Assembly: GCA_030592825.1 (NCBI GenBank)
Contig: JAUVIG010000104.1
Span: 1-10,010 of the forward strand
From: Chlorobiota bacterium
GTDB taxonomy: Bacteria; Bacteroidota; Bacteroidia; Bacteroidales; JAADGE01
Length of the DNA stretch: 10,010 bases
Direction of reading: 5' to 3'
Shown one piece after another: positions 1 through 5,707 of the stretch; positions within the stretch are counted from its first letter, which is position 1; each line of letters starts with the position of its first letter. The notes under the pieces were generated by a model that ran no database searches, was not told where the DNA came from, and saw only the letters and a list, made by a program, of their open reading frames with translations. The position numbers were made by a program, and so were the translations under genes.

Positions 1-541
1 GCGGCGTTACAGTATTACCAGTTTGAACTAATGTAGGAGCTATTGCAAATACACCTACGTCGTGTCCGGTTGGGCAAACACCCATATTACTTTCAATAGT
101 AGGATTACCTGTACCGTTACCTGTAATAATTGCAACATCAGTACCATCGTATACTATCCAGTCATTTTCTTCCGGCCAAGAGCCACCTGAGTGGATGGTA
201 GTTACCATATCACCGTCATTAGCTGTAAAAGTATATTCTTCCGGACCTGAGCCAGATGTTATTGTCCATAATCCGACTTGAACATAGTTTACTTGTACTT
301 CTAAAGTATTGCCGTTCCAACCGTCACCATATGAATCTGTTAAAACAACTCTAAATGTACAATCTTTTGAGTCTCGACCTTTATTGTACGGAGGTATTTC
401 TCCAAGAGGTTTAACAGTTTTCTTTGCAATTCTGAATCCGTCAGGAAGCTTAGCTTTACTTAAACTAAGATCTGCTTTTTGTGCATTTACACCAAATACC
501 ACAAAAAAAGCTAACATAATTGTCAGTAAATTTCTTTTCAT
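1..541 (-). CDS. Secreted protein with DSYGDGWNG-type domain, 5' part only (partial)
   Basis: An open frame starts with ATG at 541-539 and stays open for 180 codons to the left edge, so the C-terminus is missing. Residues 1-20 form a classical signal peptide: a basic start (MKRN), a hydrophobic core (LLTIMLAFFVVFG) and a likely cleavage after VNA before Gln21. The mature protein therefore leaves the cytoplasm. Residues 61-150 form a beta-rich segment opening with CTFRVVLTDSYGDGWNGN (Cys61, motif 69-77). The spaced Asp/Gly/Asn residues look like a calcium-binding loop, followed by a GSWPEENDW segment near 120-128. Similar DSYGDGWNG segments occur in many secreted Bacteroidota proteins with T9SS sorting tails; that tail would lie outside the window, so T9SS export is inferred. 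The gene is divergent from the acyl-adenylating fusion gene, and the cluster of TGTAA/TTACA sites lies directly upstream. No enzymatic function is recognisable; an adhesin, surface-layer component or protease accessory region are all possible. Confidence 0.85.
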   Translation of the reverse strand, partial: MKRNLLTIMLAFFVVFGVNAQKADLSLSKAKLPDGFRIAKKTVKPLGEIPPYNKGRDSKDCTFRVVLTDSYGDGWNGNTLEVQVNYVQVGLWTITSGSGPEEYTFTANDGDMVTTIHSGGSWPEENDWIVYDGTDVAIITGNGTGNPTIESNMGVCPTGHDVGVFAIAPTLVQTGNTVTP

Positions 542-570
542 AACTTAATAAATTTAATTAATAAATAAAA

Positions 571-650
571 TGTAATTTTACAGAATGTAAATGTACAGTA
601 AAAAAAATTATAAAAAAAAAAAAATGATAATTACATTGTAAATTGTTACA
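571..650. promoter_or_regulatory. Cluster of TGTAA/TTACA half-sites (putative operator region)
   Basis: Six copies of the pentamer TGTAA or its complement TTACA lie within 80 bases: 571-575, 578-582, 586-590, 631-635, 637-641 and 646-650. Two arrangements are palindromic: TGTAA-2-TTACA at 571-582 and TTACA-1-TGTAA at 631-641. The 9-mer TTACATTGT is also directly repeated at 631-639 and 646-654, 15 bases apart. The cluster sits 30-110 bases upstream of the minus-strand start at 541, a normal place for a regulator to bind. No regulator family is recognised. AT-rich composition makes such words commoner, but six in 80 bases is well above a rough expectation of less than one. Confidence 0.4.
612..624. 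repeat. A13 homopolymer run
   Basis: Thirteen consecutive A residues lie between the two halves of the TGTAA/TTACA cluster, with a further A7 at 601-607. On the minus strand this is a T tract about 70-85 bases upstream of the start codon at 541. Such a tract can bend DNA, act as an upstream promoter element, or vary in length by slippage. It is also a likely site of sequencing-length error. Confidence 0.6.
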
Positions 651-689
651 TTGTTTTAATTGTTTTTGCTTATTGATTATTTAGTGATT

Positions 690-730
690 CCGAAACAAGT
701 TCTGAATAACATGTCCTGCACTTGTTTCGG
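690..730. repeat. 11-bp perfect inverted repeat, possible REP-like palindromic element
   Basis: CCGAAACAAGT (690-700) pairs perfectly with ACTTGTTTCGG (720-730) around a 19-base loop. A T-G and a T-A pair (689/731, 688/732) can extend the stem to 13. Both flanking genes point away from it, so it is not at the 3' end of either and is unlikely to be their terminator; only a short T4 follows on the plus strand. Its GC-richer stem stands out in very AT-rich surroundings. Dispersed palindromes with a CCGAAACAAGT-like stem are, from memory, common between genes in some Bacteroidota, so a REP-like repeat is the favoured reading. A leader or regulatory hairpin is the alternative. Confidence 0.55.
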
Positions 731-739
731 GAGGTTTTG

Positions 740-766
740 TTTAACTGTTTAGTATTTAATTGTTTA
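740..766. repeat. Direct repeat TTTAAYTGTTTA, two copies 15 bases apart
   Basis: TTTAACTGTTTA (740-751) and TTTAATTGTTTA (755-766) match at 11 of 12 positions. A third, shorter copy, TTTAATTGTTT, lies at 655-665. They are 120-150 bases upstream of the ATG at 886. They may be repeated protein-binding sites or simply the result of biased composition. Confidence 0.25.
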
Positions 767-770
767 TCCT

Positions 771-791
771 TATAGTCAAGGCTTGGCTATA
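771..791. promoter_or_regulatory. 21-bp near-palindrome, operator-like
   Basis: TATAGTCAAG (771-780) and CTTGGCTATA (782-791) are inverted copies with one mismatch, centred on a single base at 781. With almost no loop, it reads more like a DNA-binding site for a dimeric regulator than an RNA hairpin. It lies just upstream of the candidate promoter of the rightward gene, where an operator would be expected. No regulator family is identified. Confidence 0.4.
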
Positions 792-827
792 ATATTATGG
801 TAAACAAATTGTTTTTTTACCAATATG

Positions 828-859
828 TTTGTTTATAATTTTTACTAATGGCATATTTG
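828..859 (+). promoter_or_regulatory. Candidate Bacteroidota-type promoter for the acyl-adenylating fusion gene
   Basis: TTTG at 828-831 is followed, after exactly 20 bases, by CATATTTG at 852-859. The Bacteroidota housekeeping pattern is TTTG, 19-21 bases, then TAnnTTTG, so this differs by one base. Transcription would start near 866, some 20 bases before the ATG at 886. A perfect TATGTTTG also occurs at 824-831 but has no good partner at the right distance upstream. Either reading puts the transcript start downstream of the alternative TTG codon at 829. Confidence 0.4.
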
Positions 860-885
860 TATCGACACAAACAAATATACCTACA

Positions 886-3800
886 ATGAAAGAACTAAGA
901 GAATATCTCAAATCTCCCGATAAAAATACTGAATCAGGTTCAGCACAAGTTATTGACGGCAAAACAAGTCTTATAATTATTAATCAGTGTGAAAAGAGCT
1001 TATTTAAAAATCAATTAAGCAAAGATGATTATTTCAGCTTTCTGAATGCTACTCGAAAATCTTCATTTCTAAGAGTTTTAGGTTCCTTTGAAAACAGAAA
1101 CAAATGGGCAGAATTAGTTTTTAAAATTATTCAAAAAACAGAATTCAGTTTATTGGATTTAATAAAGCAAAGAGTTGATGAACATCCTGATAAAGTATTA
1201 TTTATTGACAGATCAACAAGCCGACCTGTTGAATGGACATACAGACAAGTTTTTCATAAATTAAAAGAAATTGCTTCATTCTTATATTTTTTAAAACCTG
1301 AAAATCCGAGAGTTGCCCTATTTTTAAGCAACAGCATTGAAGGTGCGATTTCTGATTTAGCTTGTTTATCTTATGATATTTTTAATACACCTTTAAATAT
1401 ACATTTTAATTCGGAAATATTAAGTTTTATTTTTACTGAACTTGATATTGATATTGTAATAACAGATACCGAAGAAAGATTAAATATTGCTGCAGAAGCA
1501 ATAAAAAAAGTAAAAAAAGATATAAAAATAATTGTTACTCAAGAAAATGCATACAAAAATAAAGAAGCCGGTTATTTTTTAAATAAAGACAGTAAGAGAA
1601 TATCATCTGCCAAAGCAAATGATATTCTTAATAAGAGAACTCGAAAAAGCATCAAACATGTTGCAACAACCATGTTTACTTCCGGAAGTACAGGCATGCC
1701 CAAAGGTGTATCTTTTTCAATATATAATATTGTAAGCAAACGTTTTGCAAGAGCTGCTGCACTTCCTCAAGTCGGTAAAAATGAGAAGTTTATTTGTTAC
1801 TTGCCTCTATTTCACACATTCGGAAGATTTTTGGAACTTACAGGAAGTATCTTCTGGGGAGGAACATATATTTTTACCGGTAATACGTCTTCAGCAACAT
1901 TATTATCATTATTCCCCGGAGAAAATCCTACGGGTTTTATAAGTGTTCCGATAAGGTGGGTTCAAATGTATGAAAAGTGTATATCGGCAACTGCCGGTAC
2001 TGAAGATGAAAAAGAAAAGAAAAAAATCATCCGGAAAATAACCGGAAAAAACTTACACTGGGGTTTATCTGCAGCCGGATATTTGGACCCGAAAATATTT
2101 CGTTTTTTCCACAGAAACGGAATTACCTTAAACAGCGGTTTCGGCATGACCGAGGCAACCGGAGGTGTAAGCATGACACCGTCTGACGATTATAAAGAAA
2201 ACTCAACCGGTATTCCTTTGCCCGGTATAGAAACACGATTAAAAAAGAACGGCGAACTTGAAATTAAAGGACATTATTTAGCAAAATACCTTAAAGATAC
2301 AGGCCCGGAAGATATTATCCCCTACCCTCACGAAGAAGATCATTGGTTATCGACCGGTGACATCTTTAAAATTGATAAAAACGGTTATCATGAAATTATA
2401 GATCGCGTAAAAGATATTTACAAAAACAACAAAGGACAAACAGTTTCTCCGGGTATGATTGAAAAAAAGTTTGCCGGTGTACCGGGTATTAAACGTACAT
2501 TTTTAATAGGTGACGGAAAGCCTTACAATGTTCTTTTGATAGTGCCTGATAATGAAGATCCCCTGATAAACTCAACAAATAAAAAAGAAAATATTGATGA
2601 GTATTTTCACCAGATCGTTACAACTGCAAACAAAGATATTGCACCTTATGAACGTGTAATCAATTTCAGTATTATAGAAAGAGATTTTTCAAAAGACAAA
2701 GATGAGCTTACACCCAAAGGCTCTTTCAAACGAAAAGTAATTGAAAAAAACTTCACAAAACTGATTGAACAGCTTTATAAAAAGAATTATATCAGTTTTA
2801 AATTAAAAAATATTGAAATAATTGTTCCGAGGTGGTTTTACAGAGATTTAGGGACTTTAGAAACCGATATTTCTTTAAACAAAAAAGGATTGTATAACAA
2901 GGTTACCAAAAAAAGTTTAAGAATAAGTATTACCGGTAAAAAAAATATTTATACGATTGGTGATTTAAATTATAAAATATCCGACAATAAAATTGATTTA
3001 GGACGAATAGTGAGACAACCAAAATTATGGGCGGGGAATCCGGAACTTATCAGTTTTTCGCCGTGTAAAGATAGTTTTGACCTGACTTTACAAAACTTTT
3101 CATCGCAAATATGTGTTCCCTCAAAAGAAGCAAGAACATATAATTCAAAAGATTTTATACAAGCAAAAAATATTAATGATCCTGATCTTCTTTTTCTTAA
3201 CGGCTTGCTTTGTGAGGCACTTCATACAGAGCCGCAAAAAGCTTTAAAGAGTTTAGAGCAAATTGAACAATTATTTCCTCAATACGAAAAAAATAAAGCT
3301 GATATAATAAGACGGAGATTAGAAGCATTGGCATGCCATAAAAATGAAGAGTTAAGGATAGCCGCATACAGAATACTTTTAACAAAAGACCCCGAACCGG
3401 ATTATTCTGAACTGCTTCCTGCATTTATAAATTCCGGTAAAACTTTTTTGAGTGAACAATCAATAAAATTATTAGCAAAATCTTCTTTTACTTTTCAACA
3501 TCTCGGAGCATTCAGACAGAGAATGCATCACTACCGTACCAATATTGACCGTCCTTCAAATAAGCAAACACGTAAGCAGTTTGATACAGTGTTTAAACTT
3601 CTTTTGAACTTCGGGATAAATCATCCGAGATATTATAAATCCATAAGAGCAGAATTTGCTTCATGGATTTTACTTAAACAAGATCCTTATCTTTCAAAAA
3701 AAGCAACTGAATATTTCTATAAATTATTTGAAGGGTTTTCATCTTATATTAATAAAAACTCGAAATATTACAGCGAAGAATCTTGGGATTCTCTTCTTGT

Positions 3801-5484
3801 ATTTGATGACGGTATTTCTGAAGCCGCTCAAAAAGAATTGAAAACAAAACTTGCTTCCGCCCATACTTTAAAGCAAGCAGTGATTTTAATCTATGATGAT
3901 TTTGATTTTGATTTGAAAAAAATCAATAAAAATTCTGTTTGGGTATCTCGTGTAAAAAGTTACAGAAGTACAAAGCATTATCGTATGAGTATAAATACTG
4001 TTACAGGCAAACACTACGACTTACATATTTTAATTGACAGCAAGTTGAAAACTGCAGGAGGTTTGGAAACTTTATACAGAATGATTGCATTAGACGGCCA
4101 TCCGACAGACCGTTCAACAGTAAGTTCTTTCGGATGCAGTAATCCGCAAGATAAAATTTTAATCTCAGGATATTTAAGCATGCTTACTGCATGGGATAAA
4201 ATAAGAACTATTGCTGAAGTACAAGCTTCAGGTCATATTCAACAAGCCAATGCATGGAGAAAGATATTTATTCGTTCAATCAGTGCATTTCTTAAAGCTT
4301 GGTGTTACAGTAACAGAGAAATTCTTCCGGGTTTTGTTTCACCCGGCAATGTTGCTCTTCCCGAAAACGACTTCTCTGATAATGCAGTTGTTATTTCACT
4401 ATCGGGTTGGAAAAAAATATCAAAAACGCTGCCTTTATTCTCATCAATACTCCAAAATTTTTATAATAAAACAATTGCACATTATCCGATTGCAAAAAAT
4501 TTCTTGAAAATAAGATGGATTTTTCATGCATGTGTTGAAGCATTCGGAAAAACACAAGCTCTTGAGGTATTACACATCTTAAATGATGAGATTAAGAATA
4601 AAGATAAATTAAGCTCAAATGAAGAAGAATTATTAACAGCATTATTAAATTATTTCAAAGACTTTGAAGGAAAAATATATTTTCCTTTACCTATGTTCAA
4701 TGCTGTTGACAGATATGCCGGTTGGTTTAATAAAAACTCTTCGGCAGGTACACCGGCAAAGCAACAAACCATTTCGGAACTTTTCGATTTATACGGATTA
4801 GGTAAATATCCCGAAATTGTGAAGTATCGTTTTTACAGAGAAACTTTTTTTATGCATTCAAAAGAAAATGTTACAAATGCATATGATATTTTACTGAATA
4901 AAATGTCAGAGAATATCAATATCTTACCTATACAATTAATTGAATTGTCTGAATTACAATCTGTATTAAATAATGAATCTGAAAAAAATGTTTTCGGCAA
5001 GTTGGTATTCCCCGATCTTAAAACAAAACAAAAAGTTGATATTTTAACAGTCGGAGACAGTAAGGAAGAACACGTTATTGTAAGGTCTGTACTTACGGAT
5101 AAAAAGGGCAATGAATATATTATGCGAGAACCGTTGGAAGCTTATGAAGTTGGTGAATTATATGAATTATTTTTTAGAGAAAATTATCCTAAGGAAATAT
5201 CAAAACCTGATAAACATTATATTGTTACCGATTCAAATGAAAATGTAATTGGCGGATTATGTTATAAAGAGTTAGATGAACATGTTGTATTAATTGACGG
5301 TATGGCAGTAAGATCTCCTTTGCACGGAAAAGGACTTGGTTCTGCCATGATGGAAGACTTTTTTATAAGAATGAAAGCACAGGGTGTTAAAACAATTAAA
5401 GCACATTTCTTGTTCGGAAATTATTATTTGAAACATAATTTTGTTATTAATAAAAAGTGGGGAGCATTGGTTAGGGAGCTTTAG
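886..5484 (+). CDS. Multidomain fusion: AMP-binding acyl synthetase, helical/unassigned middle, C-terminal GNAT acetyltransferase
   Basis: The 1532-aa protein is about three times the usual length of an acyl-CoA synthetase. Residues ~87-630 are an acyl-adenylate-forming (ANL) domain. It shows the phosphate loop TSGSTGMPKG (265-274), NSGFGMTE (416-423), the ATP-binding Asp in STGD (489-492), and DRVKDIYKNNKG (506-517). The last motif reads LTPKGSFKRK (608-617), where the catalytic Lys of typical members appears shifted or lost. Residues ~640-760 begin with VPRWFYRDLGTLETD and are unassigned. Residues ~766-980 look helical and HEAT-like. Residues ~1010-1200 faintly resemble a degenerate kinase lobe. 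Residues ~1412-1532 are a GNAT domain with acetyl-CoA loop RSPLHGKGLGSAM (1476-1488). No signal peptide or clear membrane span is seen, so it is probably cytoplasmic. The frame also opens from TTG at 829; ATG 886 is preferred because the candidate promoter overlaps the extra 19 codons. The substrate and the acceptor of the acyl or acetyl group are unknown. It is transcribed alone. Confidence 0.85.
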   Translation: MKELREYLKSPDKNTESGSAQVIDGKTSLIIINQCEKSLFKNQLSKDDYFSFLNATRKSSFLRVLGSFENRNKWAELVFKIIQKTEFSLLDLIKQRVDEHPDKVLFIDRSTSRPVEWTYRQVFHKLKEIASFLYFLKPENPRVALFLSNSIEGAISDLACLSYDIFNTPLNIHFNSEILSFIFTELDIDIVITDTEERLNIAAEAIKKVKKDIKIIVTQENAYKNKEAGYFLNKDSKRISSAKANDILNKRTRKSIKHVATTMFTSGSTGMPKGVSFSIYNIVSKRFARAAALPQVGKNEKFICYLPLFHTFGRFLELTGSIFWGGTYIFTGNTSSATLLSLFPGENPTGFISVPIRWVQMYEKCISATAGTEDEKEKKKIIRKITGKNLHWGLSAAGYLDPKIFRFFHRNGITLNSGFGMTEATGGVSMTPSDDYKENSTGIPLPGIETRLKKNGELEIKGHYLAKYLKDTGPEDIIPYPHEEDHWLSTGDIFKIDKNGYHEIIDRVKDIYKNNKGQTVSPGMIEKKFAGVPGIKRTFLIGDGKPYNVLLIVPDNEDPLINSTNKKENIDEYFHQIVTTANKDIAPYERVINFSIIERDFSKDKDELTPKGSFKRKVIEKNFTKLIEQLYKKNYISFKLKNIEIIVPRWFYRDLGTLETDISLNKKGLYNKVTKKSLRISITGKKNIYTIGDLNYKISDNKIDLGRIVRQPKLWAGNPELISFSPCKDSFDLTLQNFSSQICVPSKEARTYNSKDFIQAKNINDPDLLFLNGLLCEALHTEPQKALKSLEQIEQLFPQYEKNKADIIRRRLEALACHKNEELRIAAYRILLTKDPEPDYSELLPAFINSGKTFLSEQSIKLLAKSSFTFQHLGAFRQRMHHYRTNIDRPSNKQTRKQFDTVFKLLLNFGINHPRYYKSIRAEFASWILLKQDPYLSKKATEYFYKLFEGFSSYINKNSKYYSEESWDSLLVFDDGISEAAQKELKTKLASAHTLKQAVILIYDDFDFDLKKINKNSVWVSRVKSYRSTKHYRMSINTVTGKHYDLHILIDSKLKTAGGLETLYRMIALDGHPTDRSTVSSFGCSNPQDKILISGYLSMLTAWDKIRTIAEVQASGHIQQANAWRKIFIRSISAFLKAWCYSNREILPGFVSPGNVALPENDFSDNAVVISLSGWKKISKTLPLFSSILQNFYNKTIAHYPIAKNFLKIRWIFHACVEAFGKTQALEVLHILNDEIKNKDKLSSNEEELLTALLNYFKDFEGKIYFPLPMFNAVDRYAGWFNKNSSAGTPAKQQTISELFDLYGLGKYPEIVKYRFYRETFFMHSKENVTNAYDILLNKMSENINILPIQLIELSELQSVLNNESEKNVFGKLVFPDLKTKQKVDILTVGDSKEEHVIVRSVLTDKKGNEYIMREPLEAYEVGELYELFFRENYPKEISKPDKHYIVTDSNENVIGGLCYKELDEHVVLIDGMAVRSPLHGKGLGSAMMEDFFIRMKAQGVKTIKAHFLFGNYYLKHNFVINKKWGALVREL

Positions 5485-5579
5485 AGTTTAGAGTTTAGAG
5501 TTCAAAGTTCAAAGGTTGAAGTTCTAAAGTTCAAAGGTTAAAGCTCTAATATTCAAAGGTTAAAGCTCAAGGCTTAAAA
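5480..5579. repeat. Degenerate heptamer tandem array with 22-bp higher-order unit
   Basis: About fourteen tandem units of 7-8 bases run from the last codons of the fusion gene into the intergenic space. There are three exact TTTAGAG units (5480-5500), then TTCAAAG twice (5501-5514), then variants such as GTTGAAG, TTCTAAAG, GTTAAAG and CTCAAGG. From 5508 a 22-base block (7+7+8) recurs at 5508-5529, 5530-5551 and 5552-5573, each opening with TTCAAAG-GTT-AAG. The TAG stop codon (5482-5484) is itself part of the first TTTAGAG. Arrays of this TTCAAAG flavour are, from memory, frequent between genes in Bacteroidota. The array is probably non-coding and slippage-prone. Confidence 0.8.
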
Positions 5580-5657
5580 ATAAAAGTTCTATAAATTAAA
5601 ATTCTCTGCAAGCGATAATATTGAATTATTATTTTTAACCTGATATCATCAAGTTTT

Positions 5658-5692
5658 ACTAAAAAACCCGGCAAATTGCCGGGTTTTTTAGT
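5658..5692. terminator. Bidirectional intrinsic terminator between convergent genes
   Basis: A perfect 17-bp inverted repeat has the GC core CCCGGCAA (5667-5674) / TTGCCGGG (5676-5683), flanked by A6 (5661-5666) on one side and T6 (5684-5689) on the other. The A and T tracts make it an intrinsic terminator on both strands. It serves the plus-strand fusion gene ending at 5484 and the minus-strand surface-protein gene ending at 5708. In RNA the loop is probably AAATT or slightly larger. Confidence 0.92.
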
Positions 5693-5707
5693 GTTCATAA
5701 ATTATTA

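Noticed and set aside
309..548. Small plus-strand gene of 79 codons
   Set aside because: It lies antisense within the signal-peptide-bearing secreted gene, whose minus-strand frame is clearly coding; it shows no recognisable features.
690..730. Intrinsic terminator
   Set aside because: The stem is good, but both flanking genes are transcribed away from it and only a short T run follows, so it has no gene to terminate.
829..885. TTG at 829 as the start of the fusion gene, adding 19 residues
   Set aside because: It would be a rare start with no ribosome-binding site, and the extra codons overlap the candidate promoter at 828-859. ATG 886 is preferred, though the longer form cannot be excluded.
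5480..5579. CRISPR-like array
   Set aside because: The units are 7-8 bases and contiguous, with no spacers of constant length and no cas genes nearby; it is a simple degenerate tandem repeat.
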